DNA of 64,000 nt from an uncultured Collinsella sp. (GTDB taxonomy: Bacteria > Actinomycetota > Coriobacteriia > Coriobacteriales > Coriobacteriaceae). Shown one piece after another: positions 36,458 to 45,805 of this stretch (positions are counted from its first letter, which is position 1; each line of letters starts with the position of its first letter). The translations under genes and the position numbers were made by a program. The notes beneath the pieces were generated by a model, which was not told where the DNA came from, did no database searches, and worked only from the letters and a program-made list of their open reading frames with translations. The stretch is from the NCBI GenBank assembly GCA_900556415.1, contig USOU01000002.1, positions 1-64,000 on the forward strand, in the 5' to 3' direction.

Positions 36458-37645
36458 TTAGGAATGGGTTGCGGCAAGCACCAGCGAGGCCTTTTCGCGC
36501 GCCCAGGCATCGATGTCGCGAAGCTGCTCAAACGAGGTAACCGCCTGCGCGTCATGCGCATCCATGCAGGATTCCACAACGCGGTCGATATCGGTAAAGC
36601 TGCAGCCGTCGTGTAAGAACGCATCGACCGCGACCTCATTGGCCGCATTAAGCACGCACGGCATGGTGCCGCCCGTCTTGCCGGCACGCTCGGCCAGCGC
36701 CAGGCAGCGGAACGTGTCCATATCGGCGGCATCAAAGGTAAGCTGCCCCAGCTCACGAAAATCGAGACGAGGCGCCGGCGTATCCCAACGCTCGGGATAC
36801 GAGAAGGCAAACTGGATGGGAATGCGCATATCGGAGGCGCCAAGGTGTGCCATCACGGAGCCGTCGGCATACTCGACCATCGAGTGAATCTTGGACTGGC
36901 GCTGCACGACCACGTTGATAAAGTCGAGGTCGCAACCGAACAGATGCATCGCCTCGATACGCTCCAGGCCCTTGTTCATGAGGGTAGCGGAGTCGATCGT
37001 GATCTTAGCGCCCATGGACCACGTGGGATGCGCCAGCGCATCGGCGCGTGTCACGCGATCGAGTTCATCGCGCGTACGGCCAAAGAACGGACCACCCGAG
37101 CAGGTGAGCCAAATGCAGTGGGCCTCGCGCGGATTCTCCCCCAGATAGCACTGGTAGATGGCAGAGTGCTCGGAGTCGACCGGAATGAGCTGACCCGGCT
37201 GCGCCAAAGGCATCAGCAGGTCACCACCGACCACGAGGGACTCCTTGTTGGCAAGAGCAAGGCGTTTGTTCGAGGTCAGGGCCGCATGGCTCGCTTCGAG
37301 CCCGGCAGCGCCCACAATGGCAACAAGCACGCAGTCGACATCGTCGCGACGCGCGAGCTCACAAACCGCCTGCGCACCAACACCGAGCTCCGTGCCCTCG
37401 GGAAGTTCCTGCAGCACGGCGTCATCGCCATGGGCGACATCGGCAACGGCAACGGCCGAAACCGAGAACTCGCGGGCGGCGGCAACGAGCTCCGAGGTGC
37501 TGGAATTGACTGACAGCGCCGTCACCTGCAGTCGATCGGCATGCTGACGGCACACATCGAGTGCCTGCGTGCCGATAGAGCCTGTACATCCCAAGATGGC
37601 AACGCGAAGGCGTCCATCGGGGCCATACGTCGTCTGGAATGACAT
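36458..37645 (-). CDS. dxr: 1-deoxy-D-xylulose 5-phosphate reductoisomerase
   Basis: Dxr catalyses the first committed MEP-pathway step using NADPH. The Rossmann motif ILGCTGSIGTQALDV lies at residues 17-31. LANKESLVVGGDLL, PVDSEHSA and HPTWSMGAKITIDSATLMNKG are the metal- and substrate-binding segments. 395 residues is normal. The ATG overlaps the cdsA stop (TAATG). It belongs to the cdsA-dxr-rseP-ispG-proS run. Confidence 0.96.
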   Translation of the reverse strand: MSFQTTYGPDGRLRVAILGCTGSIGTQALDVCRQHADRLQVTALSVNSSTSELVAAAREFSVSAVAVADVAHGDDAVLQELPEGTELGVGAQAVCELARRDDVDCVLVAIVGAAGLEASHAALTSNKRLALANKESLVVGGDLLMPLAQPGQLIPVDSEHSAIYQCYLGENPREAHCIWLTCSGGPFFGRTRDELDRVTRADALAHPTWSMGAKITIDSATLMNKGLERIEAMHLFGCDLDFINVVVQRQSKIHSMVEYADGSVMAHLGASDMRIPIQFAFSYPERWDTPAPRLDFRELGQLTFDAADMDTFRCLALAERAGKTGGTMPCVLNAANEVAVDAFLHDGCSFTDIDRVVESCMDAHDAQAVTSFEQLRDIDAWAREKASLVLAATHS

Positions 37646-38559
37646 TACAGCACGCCCCCGATCATCAAAAGCAGCTGCGCGGTAATGCAGCCAAAGATAA
37701 GCGAGTCGCTACGGTCGAGCATGCCGCCATGGCCCGGGATAAGGTTGCCGGAATCCTTGACGCCCACGCCACGCTTGATGCGCGACTCGATGAGGTCGCC
37801 GATAACGCCCAGAATGGACACGACTACGCCGCACAGCAGCGCATAGGGCAAGCTCAGCTTATAGAAATGCGTCGCCCACAAAATGAGCCAGATGAGCACC
37901 GATCCCAAGATGCCGCCGAAAAAGCCTTCCCAGCTCTTTTTGGGAGAGATCTTGGGGACCATCTTGTGCTTGCCGATACGACTACCCACGATATAGGCAA
38001 ACGAATCAGAGACCCAGAGAGACGCGCAAACACCCACCGAAAGCAGGGCGCCGGCAAAACCGGGCACGGCATCGCGCAGCAGCACGATGGCCGACAGCAT
38101 AAAACCGGTGTAGATGGGACCCATGAGCGTCACGGCTACATCGGATATGCGGGTACGCGGCGACCAGACATACCAAATGCCCACCGCAAGCATCAGAGCA
38201 AAAAGCAGGGCATTCAACAGCAGCGAGTCACCCAGTGCCGAGAGCGGAAAGAGAAAGGCGGCAGCGATACCCAGGCGCTCGTTGGCCACTTTGCCATCGA
38301 GTTTCGTCATGCGAAAGAACTCATAGCAGCACAAGCCGCTCATGACAGACACAAAGATAGCCGTAGGCACGATACCCAAAACCAGACACAGGATAAAGAC
38401 GACGGCATAGACGATACCGGCAGCAGCGCGGGTAATAAAACCAGCCAGCCATGAGCCGCTGCCGCCCTTCGCAGCCGGTGCCTTGGAAGCAGCGGCCCTG
38501 CGCACAGGTGTCGAAGAGGCAGGCGCCTTGGGAGCAGTTGCCTTGGGACGATCAGACAC
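37645..38559 (-). CDS. cdsA: Phosphatidate cytidylyltransferase
   Basis: CdsA forms CDP-diacylglycerol for phospholipid synthesis in the membrane. Several hydrophobic segments precede the signature region, KKSWEGFFGGILGS near residue 210 and GDLIESRIKRGVGVKDSGN, then HGGMLDRSDSL near the C-terminus. The first ~36 residues are an Ala/Pro/Lys/Ser-rich basic extension before the first membrane segment. The start is GTG. uppS lies 2 bp upstream. Confidence 0.93.
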   Translation of the reverse strand: MSDRPKATAPKAPASSTPVRRAAASKAPAAKGGSGSWLAGFITRAAAGIVYAVVFILCLVLGIVPTAIFVSVMSGLCCYEFFRMTKLDGKVANERLGIAAAFLFPLSALGDSLLLNALLFALMLAVGIWYVWSPRTRISDVAVTLMGPIYTGFMLSAIVLLRDAVPGFAGALLSVGVCASLWVSDSFAYIVGSRIGKHKMVPKISPKKSWEGFFGGILGSVLIWLILWATHFYKLSLPYALLCGVVVSILGVIGDLIESRIKRGVGVKDSGNLIPGHGGMLDRSDSLIFGCITAQLLLMIGGVL

Positions 38560-38561
38560 GA

Positions 38562-39356
38562 TTAAGCCTCCTCGGTCTTACTCAGTCCACCAAACCTACG
38601 GTCGCGGCCCTGATAAGCCAAGATAGCCTCAACAAGACCCCAGCGATCAAAGTCGGGCCAATAGGTATCGGTGACATAAAACTCGGCATAAGCGACCTGC
38701 CACAGCAGATAGTTCGAAAGGCGCAGCTCGCCCGAGGTGCGAATAACAAGCTCGGGATCGGGAAGACCGGCGGTGTACAGGTGCGACGCCACCATATCGT
38801 CATCAATTGCGGCAGGGTCAATCTTACCGGCGGCCGCATCGAAGGCGAGCTGACGGGCAGCGCGAGTGATCTCGGCACGGGCACCATAGTTAACGGCGAG
38901 CGCCAGGGTCATACCGGTATGGTCTGCACACTCGGCAAGACCGCGCTCAAAGACATCACGGGTCTTCTTGGGCAACGCAGAAATGTCACCCAAAAACACA
39001 ACGCGCACGTTCTCGCGCTTAAGCAACGGCAGCTCGTCGATAAACGTCTTGGCAAACAAATGCATGAGGACGTTGACCTCGTGCTGCGGGCGATTCCAGT
39101 TTTCGGTAGAAAACGCATAGGCCGAAAGCACGTCGACGCCCAGGCGCACGCAGGCGGTAATAATCTCGCGCAGAGAGACGATACCGGCCTTGTGACCCTC
39201 GGTTCGGGCAAGACCGCGTGCCGTGGCCCAACGGCCATTGCCGTCCATGATGCACGAAATATGGCGCGGAATGTTATTGAGGTCAAGGTCGGAAAAACCG
39301 ACGCCCGCAGGGGCGTCGGCAAAGTACTCGACCAGTTTATGCTCGTCGTATTGCAC
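38562..39356 (-). CDS. uppS: Isoprenyl transferase (undecaprenyl diphosphate synthase family)
   Basis: UppS condenses isopentenyl diphosphate units in cis to make the C55 cell-wall lipid carrier. The catalytic motif IMDGNGRWA lies near residue 36, FSTENWNRP near 85, and ELVIRTSGELRLSNYLLWQ with YAEFYVTDTYWPDF toward the end. 264 residues is typical. GTG start, one base after the frr stop. Together with dxr, ispG and dgkA it supplies and recycles the lipid carrier. Confidence 0.95.
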   Translation of the reverse strand: MQYDEHKLVEYFADAPAGVGFSDLDLNNIPRHISCIMDGNGRWATARGLARTEGHKAGIVSLREIITACVRLGVDVLSAYAFSTENWNRPQHEVNVLMHLFAKTFIDELPLLKRENVRVVFLGDISALPKKTRDVFERGLAECADHTGMTLALAVNYGARAEITRAARQLAFDAAAGKIDPAAIDDDMVASHLYTAGLPDPELVIRTSGELRLSNYLLWQVAYAEFYVTDTYWPDFDRWGLVEAILAYQGRDRRFGGLSKTEEA

Positions 39357-39357
39357 C

Positions 39358-39894
39358 TTAGATCTCCATGACCTCGGCTTCTTTTTCCTTCAGAAGCTCC
39401 TCGACCTTGGCAACATACTCGTCGGTATGCTTCTGAACCTTGGCCTGCTCGCGACGAACATCGTCCTCGGTAAGCTCCTCGTCGCGCTCGAGCTTGTTGT
39501 TAAAGTCGCGACGGATGTTGCGGATAGAGACCTTGGCCTGCTCGGCGTACTCGCGGCACTCCTTGACGAGCTCGCGACGACGCTCCTCGGTGGGAGCCGG
39601 GAACGGCAGGCGTACGACGGTACCATCAGAGTTGGGGGTAATGCCCAGGTCGGAGGCACTGATGGCCTTAACGATGGCGTTGATGAGCGCCTTGTCCCAC
39701 GGCTCGATGAGCAGCATGTGGGCCTCGGGGGTCTTGACGGCGGCAACCTGCGTTACCGGCGTGGGAACACCGTAGTAATCGACGGTGATGTCGGACAGAA
39801 TGTTGGCGCTGGCGCGGCCGGTACGAACCTTGGAGAAGTTATGCTTGAGGGACTCGAGCGACTTGTCCATGTGGGCGGTGATGTTCTCTGCCAT
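39358..39894 (-). CDS. frr: Ribosome recycling factor
   Basis: RRF splits post-termination ribosomes with EF-G. The tRNA-like fold is represented by the N-terminal HNFSKVRTGRASANILSDI, the middle domain with VTQVAAVKTPEAHMLLIEPWDK, and the charged long helices to the C-terminus. 178 residues is slightly shorter than the usual 185. The ATG follows the pyrH stop by 2 bp. The pyrH-frr pair is nearly universal. Confidence 0.95.
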   Translation of the reverse strand: MAENITAHMDKSLESLKHNFSKVRTGRASANILSDITVDYYGVPTPVTQVAAVKTPEAHMLLIEPWDKALINAIVKAISASDLGITPNSDGTVVRLPFPAPTEERRRELVKECREYAEQAKVSIRNIRRDFNNKLERDEELTEDDVRREQAKVQKHTDEYVAKVEELLKEKEAEVMEI

Positions 39895-39896
39895 GC

Positions 39897-40619
39897 TTAA
39901 TCCTCCTGATAGACGAGCGTGCCGACGGGCTCACCCGCGAGCGCGCGCTTGACGGTGTCCTCGCCATCGATGTTGAGGACCAAAATGGGCATACGGTTAT
40001 CCTGGCACAAGGCCGTTGCCGTGGAATCCATAACCTGCAGGCCGCGGACGAGCACCTCGTGATAGGTGATCTTGTCAAAGCGGACGGCATCGGCGCACTT
40101 GACGGGATCCTTGTCGTAGATACCGTCGACCTTGGTGGCCTTAATCAGAATCTCCGCACCGATCTCGCAGGCGCGAAGGGCCGCGGCGGTGTCAGTCGTA
40201 AAGTACGGATTGCCCGAGCCGGCGGCGAAGATAACGACATTACCCTTGGACAGGTGATTGATGGCGCGACGACGAATATAGGGCTCGCAAATCTCGTTCA
40301 TCTGGATAGCGCTCATAACGCGGCAAGGAACATCGTTATGCTCGAAGGCATCCTGCAGGGCAAGCGCGTTCATAACGGTTGCCAGCATACCCATGTAATC
40401 GGCCTGAGCACGATCCATGCCACCGGCAGCGCCGGCCATACCGCGGAAAATATTGCCGCCGCCGACAACGACGCCGACCTCATGGCCAACGGCGAGCAGC
40501 TCCTTGACCTGCTTGGCAAGATGGTCGGTAACCTTGGGGTCGATGCCATAGTGGCCGTCGCCCATCAGTGCTTCGCCGGAAAGCTTAAGAAGCACGCGTT
40601 TATATCGGATGTCGGACAA
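39897..40619 (-). CDS. pyrH: UMP kinase
   Basis: PyrH phosphorylates UMP to UDP and is regulated by GTP and UTP. It has the amino-acid-kinase fold with [12 protein letters not shown] at residues 10-21, [14 protein letters not shown] near 50 and [21 protein letters not shown] near 135. The start is TTG, preceded by AAAGGAGGATCGCT, a very strong site. tsf ends at a terminator upstream, so pyrH must have its own promoter in the ~60-bp gap. Confidence 0.95.
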   Translation of the reverse strand: MSDIRYKRVLLKLSGEALMGDGHYGIDPKVTDHLAKQVKELLAVGHEVGVVVGGGNIFRGMAGAAGGMDRAQADYMGMLATVMNALALQDAFEHNDVPCRVMSAIQMNEICEPYIRRRAINHLSKGNVVIFAAGSGNPYFTTDTAAALRACEIGAEILIKATKVDGIYDKDPVKCADAVRFDKITYHEVLVRGLQVMDSTATALCQDNRMPILVLNIDGEDTVKRALAGEPVGTLVYQED

Positions 40620-40678
40620 AGCGATCCTCCTTTAATTAGACTCTCAATATGATATCAAAGGCTCTACTCAGAGCCATG

Positions 40679-40713
40679 AAAAAGCAGGCTGTGAGTAAAA
40701 CCCACAGCCTGCT
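40679..40713 (-). terminator. Terminator after tsf
   Basis: On the minus strand GCAGGCTGTG and CACAGCCTGC form a perfect 10-bp stem with a 9-nt loop and run into TTTTT. It ends the rpsB-tsf unit. Confidence 0.9.
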
Positions 40714-40736
40714 CATTACCAGCTACAAGAGCTTAT

Positions 40737-41606
40737 TTACTCGCCACGGACCAGACGGTCGAAGGCAACGACGGTAATGGTATCGCCGAGCTCCTTGGAG
40801 ACCTGCTCAGCGTACTTCTTGATGGTGAGGGAGCTGTCCTTGATGAACTCCTGCTCGGTGAGCACGGACTGCTTGTAGAACTTCTCCAGACGGCCAACAG
40901 CCATCTTCTCCTGGATGGCCTCGGGCTTGCCGGACTCGGCAGCCTGAGCCATGTAGATCTGCTTCTCGTGCTCGACGGTCTCAGCCGGAACCTGATCGCG
41001 GGTAGCGCAGATCGGGGCGACAGCGGCAACCTGAAGGGCAACGTCGTGGGCAAAATTCTTGAAGGACTCAGCCTGAGCGGTCTCGGCCTTCTCGAAAGCA
41101 AACTCGACGAGGACGCCGATCTTACCACCCATGTGGATGTAAGAAGCGAGAGCGCCGTTCTCGGCCTTGCGAGCGGCGAAGCGGGAGATCTTCATGTTCT
41201 CGCCCATGATGTGAATCATCTCGGTGAGCTCGGAGGAAACGGTCTCCTCGCCCATCGGCTTCTCGAGCAGAGCGTCGACATCGGCCGGCTCGGTGGTGGC
41301 GACAACCTCGGCGACCTTGGAAGCAAAGCCGGTGAACTTGGCGTTGGAGCCAACGAAGTCGGTCTCGCAGGAAAGCTCGAGCAGAGCGCCGGTCTTGCCA
41401 TCCTCGGAGACGAACGCGGCGACAGCGCCCTCGTTGGTCTCGCGGCCAGCCTTCTTGGCAGCCTTGGCGAGGCCGTTCTTGCGCAGAACGTCAACAGCGG
41501 CGTCCATGTCGCCGTCAGCCTCGACGAGAGCCTTCTTGCACTCCATCATCGGGGAGTCGGTCATCTCGCGGAGCTGCTTGACCATAGCGGCGGTAATCTG
41601 GGCCAT
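40737..41606 (-). CDS. tsf: Elongation factor Ts
   Basis: EF-Ts is the nucleotide exchange factor for EF-Tu. The N-terminal UBA-like domain MAQITAAMVKQLREMTDSPM and the MMECKKALVEADGDMDAAVD segment fit the family. The core with GALLELSCETDFVGSN follows. The ATG at 41606 has AAGGAACCACA upstream. The frame from 41621 adds five residues. 289 residues is normal. It follows rpsB by 45 bp, as in most bacteria. Confidence 0.96.
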   Translation of the reverse strand: MAQITAAMVKQLREMTDSPMMECKKALVEADGDMDAAVDVLRKNGLAKAAKKAGRETNEGAVAAFVSEDGKTGALLELSCETDFVGSNAKFTGFASKVAEVVATTEPADVDALLEKPMGEETVSSELTEMIHIMGENMKISRFAARKAENGALASYIHMGGKIGVLVEFAFEKAETAQAESFKNFAHDVALQVAAVAPICATRDQVPAETVEHEKQIYMAQAAESGKPEAIQEKMAVGRLEKFYKQSVLTEQEFIKDSSLTIKKYAEQVSKELGDTITVVAFDRLVRGE

Positions 41607-41651
41607 TGTGGTTCCTTTCAAAGAGATGAAAAAGACTTAAATAGGACTGAT

Positions 41652-42380
41652 TTACTCGGCCTTGGGCTCAGCGGCCATCTCGGCCTCGGAGACCTGCTCC
41701 TTGCCGGAGCCGGCGAGGCATGCGTCAGCCATGAGCTCGCACATAAGGGTGACAGCGGAGATAGCGTCATCGTTGCAGGGGATGCCGTACTCGACCTCGT
41801 CGGGATCGGAGTTGGTGTCGATCAGAGCGACGACGGGGATGTTCAGGCGCTGGGCCTCCTTGATGGCGTTCTCCTCGCGCTTGGTGTCGATGACGAACAG
41901 AGCCTGGGGCAGACCCTTCATGTCGCGGGCGCCACCGAGGTTGGTCTGGAGCTTAGTGAGCTCCTTGCCCAGAACAGCCTGCTCCTTCTTGGGCAGCACT
42001 GCCATGCGGCCGTCCTCGACCATGGCCTCGAGCTCCTCCATGCGGTTGATGCGGGAGCGGATGGTGACGAAGTTGGTCAGCATGCCGCCGAGCCAACGCT
42101 GGTTGATGTAAGGCATGTTGGCGCGCTCAGCGGCGTTCTTGACAGCCTCCTGAGCCTGCTTCTTGGTGCCGACGAACAGCACGTTGCCACCCTTGGCAAC
42201 GTTCTTGACGAAGGTGTAGGCCTGGTCGGCGTCAAGGATGGTCTGCTTGAGGTCGAGGATGTAGATGCCGTTGCGCTCACCGAAGATGAACGGCTTCATC
42301 TTGGGGTTCCAGCGACGGGTCTGGTGGCCGAAGTGGCAGCCGGCCTCGAGCAGGGTGCGGATATTAATCTTGGTAGCCAT
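41652..42380 (-). CDS. rpsB: 30S ribosomal protein S2
   Basis: S2 joins the small subunit late and anchors S1. The product starts [20 protein letters not shown]. The family signatures are [28 protein letters not shown] and [15 protein letters not shown], with a C-terminal [17 protein letters not shown] and [20 protein letters not shown]. The length of 242 is usual. A 142-bp leader separates it from its predicted promoter, with AGGAGGTTTAAC before the ATG. Confidence 0.96.
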   Translation of the reverse strand: MATKINIRTLLEAGCHFGHQTRRWNPKMKPFIFGERNGIYILDLKQTILDADQAYTFVKNVAKGGNVLFVGTKKQAQEAVKNAAERANMPYINQRWLGGMLTNFVTIRSRINRMEELEAMVEDGRMAVLPKKEQAVLGKELTKLQTNLGGARDMKGLPQALFVIDTKREENAIKEAQRLNIPVVALIDTNSDPDEVEYGIPCNDDAISAVTLMCELMADACLAGSGKEQVSEAEMAAEPKAE

Positions 42381-42521
42381 GTTAAACCTCCTGTGGTTTG
42401 CCTCCGCGCGGGGTCATCCTCCAAAACCAACCCGGACATGTGCTACCAAAGCCCGGGCACCACGGTATGAAGTAGCCGCGCGTGCGTGATAAAAACCTGT
42501 TGCCGTGAAGCAACCCGATGA

Positions 42522-42550
42522 ATGATAGCAGGATTGCCTCTTCCTGCCAA
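42522..42550 (-). promoter_or_regulatory. rpsB-tsf promoter
   Basis: On the minus strand TTGGCA (42545-42550) and TATCAT (42522-42527) are separated by 17 bp. It is one of the clearest sigma-70-type promoters in the window and gives a leader of about 135 nt, long enough for S2 autoregulation. The leader contains a GC-rich stretch but no structure I can name. Confidence 0.7.
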
Positions 42551-42603
42551 CCCGCAATCAAAACCACACACCTGAATGTGCGTCGACCCCGGGGCGCGAA
42601 AGG

Positions 42604-43446
42604 CTATTCGCCACGGGGATGAGCTTGAGCAACGGCACGCTTAAGCCGATCGGGCGTAAGATGCGTGTAGATTTGCGTCGTGGACAGGCTCGCATGACCC
42701 AGCAGCTCTTGAACCGAGCGCAGATCCGCGCCACCCTCGAGCAGATCGGTCGCAAAGGTGTGACGCATCGCATGCGGGGCAATGTCGGCGGGGATGCCGG
42801 CGAGCGTCGCCAGCATATGAAACCGTCGTCTGAGTATAGCGGCGCTCATGCGATTGCCGCGCGCAGAAATAAACAGCGGATGCGGACCGGCTGCGACGTC
42901 GCGGCGCTTTGCCTGGGCGAGCAACTCCGGCCTACCCTGCTCGACATAGCGTCGGGCCGCCACGAGTGCCCGGCGGTACAGAGGCACGATACGCTCCTTG
43001 CTGCCTTTGCCCCAAAGGCGAACCACGCGCTCCGACCAAGCGATGGATTCCACGTTAAGCGCGGCAAGCTCCGAGATGCGGGCACCCGAGGCATAGAGCA
43101 GCTCGAGCATCGCTGCATCGCGCAGTCCCGCGGGCGTCGAGGTATCAGGCGTCTTGAGCAGCGCCTCGACCTGCTGGGTCGCAAGGACGCCCGGCAGGTC
43201 GCGCGGCAACTTGGGCGATGCGATCGCCGAGACCGCATCGCCCTCGACAATCCCCTCGGCAGCCATCCAACGATACAGCGACCGGATTGCCGACAGATGC
43301 GCCGAAAGGGTGCGAGGGGCCATCTGGTCATGCGAGAGCTCGGCCAAATATGAGCGAACGGTGCGCACGTCGGCGGTACGCGCGTCGGTATCCGTTCGCT
43401 CGCACCAGGCCGCAAAGCGCTCCAGCCGCGAGGCGTAGGCCGTCAC
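42604..43446 (-). CDS. xerC: Tyrosine recombinase XerC-like; N-terminus probably longer
   Basis: XerC/XerD recombinases resolve chromosome dimers at dif. From a GTG at 43446 there are 280 residues with the full catalytic set: R123 in ASGARISEL, K147, H225 and R228 in HAMRHTF, H251 in LGHASLSTTQ, and Y260. Upstream, the same frame encodes DSFIAYIARVEGLSPHTVTAY, which is conserved XerC N-terminus, yet no ATG, GTG or TTG exists up to a stop. An ATA at 43522-43524 would give about 306 residues. Whether it is XerC, XerD or a single XerH/S-like enzyme cannot be told. Confidence 0.85.
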   Translation of the reverse strand: MTAYASRLERFAAWCERTDTDARTADVRTVRSYLAELSHDQMAPRTLSAHLSAIRSLYRWMAAEGIVEGDAVSAIASPKLPRDLPGVLATQQVEALLKTPDTSTPAGLRDAAMLELLYASGARISELAALNVESIAWSERVVRLWGKGSKERIVPLYRRALVAARRYVEQGRPELLAQAKRRDVAAGPHPLFISARGNRMSAAILRRRFHMLATLAGIPADIAPHAMRHTFATDLLEGGADLRSVQELLGHASLSTTQIYTHLTPDRLKRAVAQAHPRGE

Positions 43447-43520
43447 CGTATGGGGAGACAGCCCCTCGACACGCGCGATATAAGCGATAAACGAGTCGAC
43501 GGTATCGTAAAGGTCAAAGG

Positions 43521-44858
43521 CTATAACCGTTCGCCCCCAAACAGGTCGGAGCGCGTCACCAGATAAGCGTCAAGAGCTTCGATCGCGCGGTCGGCGTAGG
43601 CCTGGTAGCGATCGCGCTTGCTGCGGCGCTTGCCGTCCTCGAGCGGCGGCACCAAGCCAAAGTTGACGTGCATGGGCTGATAGCCCACCGTTGCCGGATC
43701 GGTCGCATAGCCCACGAGCGCGCCCAGGGCGCCCACGCGCGGTAGCTCAACAGGCTCCGCCTCGATAGCCTCGGCATAGGTGTTAAGCGCAGCGAGCAAA
43801 CCGGTCGCCACGGCCTCCATATAGCCTTCGGTGCCGGTGATCTGGCCGGCAAGGCGCACGCTCGTACCGGGCACGGCAAAGGTGCCATCGAGCACATGCG
43901 GGGCATCGACAAAGGTGTTGCGGTGCATGACGCCAAAGCGGAAGAATTCAGCATTCTCCAGTCCGGGAACCATATGGAAGACGCGCTTCTGCTCGCCAAA
44001 AGTCAGGTTGGTCTGGAAGCCAACCAGGTTATAGGCGGTCTTCTCTTTGTTCTCGGCGCGCAGCTGAATCGCCGCCCAGGGGCGACGTCCGGTACGCGGG
44101 TCGGTCAGTCCGACGGGCTTCATGGCGCCAAAGCGAATGGCATCCTTGCCGGTGCGGGCGACCTCCTCGGCAGGCTGGCAGGCCTGGAACAGGTCGCCAC
44201 CCTCAAAGTCCTTGAGTACCACGCGATCGGCGGTGGTGAGCGCCTCGATAAAGGCCTCGTACTCCTCCTTGTTGAGCGGAGCATTGAGATAGTCGCCGCT
44301 CCCCTGCTCCTCGTAGCGCGACTGCGAGAATAGCACGTCCATATCGAGCGTGGAGGCATCGACAATCGGCGCAGCCGCGTCAAAGAAGGCCAGGGCATCG
44401 CCGCCGACGAGCTTCATGACCTCCTCGCTCAGCGCGGGCGAGCATAGGGGGCCGGCGGCAATGACCACATGGCCCTCGGGAATCTGCGTGACCTCGCCGT
44501 GCACAATCTCGATATTGGGGCGGGAGGCAACCTCGGCCTCGACAAGCTCGGAAAACTTGACGCGGTCGACCGCCAGGGCGCCGCCAGCGGGAACGGCCGC
44601 GCGATGGGCACAATCGAGCAAGACCGAGCCCATACGCTCAAGCTCGGCCTTCAACAAGCCTGCCGCGGAGTCCGGGCGGGTCGATTTAAACGAATTGGAG
44701 CAGACGAGCTCGGCCAGATGATCGGTATGGTGGGCCGGAGAGCTCACCTGGGGGCGCATCTCGCACAGCTTTACGGCAAAACCACGGTCTGCCAGCTGGA
44801 TCGCGCATTCCGAACCCGCAAGACCGCCACCGATAACTGTCACCTGATCGAACTGCAT
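43521..44858 (-). CDS. trmFO: Folate-dependent tRNA (uracil-54) methyltransferase TrmFO
   Basis: TrmFO methylates U54 of tRNA using methylenetetrahydrofolate and FAD. The FAD-binding fold starts VTVIGGGLAGSECA (residues 6-19). CSNSFKST near 54, then GLVPPLEDGKRRSKRDRY and GYQPMHVNFG near the C-terminus fit the family. ATG at 44858, with AAAGGTG upstream, is preferred to the TTG at 44864. Its C-terminal codons overlap the upstream extension of xerC. The dprA-trmFO-xerC order is common in Gram-positives. Confidence 0.94.
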   Translation of the reverse strand: MQFDQVTVIGGGLAGSECAIQLADRGFAVKLCEMRPQVSSPAHHTDHLAELVCSNSFKSTRPDSAAGLLKAELERMGSVLLDCAHRAAVPAGGALAVDRVKFSELVEAEVASRPNIEIVHGEVTQIPEGHVVIAAGPLCSPALSEEVMKLVGGDALAFFDAAAPIVDASTLDMDVLFSQSRYEEQGSGDYLNAPLNKEEYEAFIEALTTADRVVLKDFEGGDLFQACQPAEEVARTGKDAIRFGAMKPVGLTDPRTGRRPWAAIQLRAENKEKTAYNLVGFQTNLTFGEQKRVFHMVPGLENAEFFRFGVMHRNTFVDAPHVLDGTFAVPGTSVRLAGQITGTEGYMEAVATGLLAALNTYAEAIEAEPVELPRVGALGALVGYATDPATVGYQPMHVNFGLVPPLEDGKRRSKRDRYQAYADRAIEALDAYLVTRSDLFGGERL

Positions 44859-44872
44859 CTGCAAACACCTTT

Positions 44873-45805
44873 CTAATTGACACGTTTTCCATTGTGACCG
44901 AAGGGCGTCTGGGCGTGAAGGGCAAACTTGGAGGGCGCATACCTTCCATCCATCATGCGCTCGATGAGGCCCTCGAGCTCGAGCGACCCCAGGAGCTTGA
45001 GCACGCCGACGGCATCGAGCGAGACGAGTGCCGCGATGTCGTCGACCTTGAGCGGCGAGGCGATGAGGGCATGCATCACGGCCTGCTGCAAGGGGTCTAG
45101 ATCGGCGATACCGGGCGCATCGGGACGCGAATAGCGCAGGGTGCCGTAGATTCGCGAGATGGCCATCTCAATAGATTCCTCGTCAATAATGCAGCAGGCC
45201 CCGTTAGCGATGAGGTAGTTGGTCCCGCGCGACTCGGGCGACAAAATGGAGCCCGGTACCGCAAGAAGTTCGCGCCCCAGATCCATGGCGGCCTCCGCCG
45301 TCGAGAACGTACCCGAGGGCATGCCGGCCTCCGACACGAAAAGCGCCTGCGAAAGCGCGGCAATCACCCGGTTACGCCGTGGAAAGGCAAACTTACGCGG
45401 CCCCATACCCCAAGGCGAGATGGAGACGACCGCGCCGCCCGTATCGATCGTGCGCGCGATGAGCCCCGCACTCGAACGCGGGTAGACCACGTCGGCACCC
45501 GTACCCAACACCACGACGTGCCTGCCACCGGCGTTGACCGTGGCCCAACCCGAGGCCTGGTCGCAGCCGACCGCACCGCCCGAGACCACCGTCACCCCCG
45601 CCTCGACCGCAACTTTCGCGGCCAGCTCTGCCACGGCAAGGCCGTACGGCGAGGCCTTGCGAGCGCCGATGATGGAGAGCGCGGGTGTCGACAGTGCGGT
45701 GGGGTCGCCACGCACATAGAGCGTCTGGGGTACATCAGACAGCTCCAAAACGGTATCAGGATACAACGCATCACCGGGATGCAGCTCAAAAGTCTCCTCG
45801 GGCAT
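44873..45805 (-). CDS. dprA: DNA processing protein DprA
   Basis: DprA protects incoming single-stranded DNA and loads RecA during transformation. The Rossmann core includes LSIIGARKASPYG, VVSGGAVGCDQASG (usually GID at this point) and VVLGTGADVVYP near 45-125. The PRRNRVIAALSQALFVSEA segment and the C-terminal winged helix follow, ending in KVDDIAALVSLD. 310 residues is typical. Its start overlaps the yifB stop (TAATG). Confidence 0.92.
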   Translation of the reverse strand: MPEETFELHPGDALYPDTVLELSDVPQTLYVRGDPTALSTPALSIIGARKASPYGLAVAELAAKVAVEAGVTVVSGGAVGCDQASGWATVNAGGRHVVVLGTGADVVYPRSSAGLIARTIDTGGAVVSISPWGMGPRKFAFPRRNRVIAALSQALFVSEAGMPSGTFSTAEAAMDLGRELLAVPGSILSPESRGTNYLIANGACCIIDEESIEMAISRIYGTLRYSRPDAPGIADLDPLQQAVMHALIASPLKVDDIAALVSLDAVGVLKLLGSLELEGLIERMMDGRYAPSKFALHAQTPFGHNGKRVN

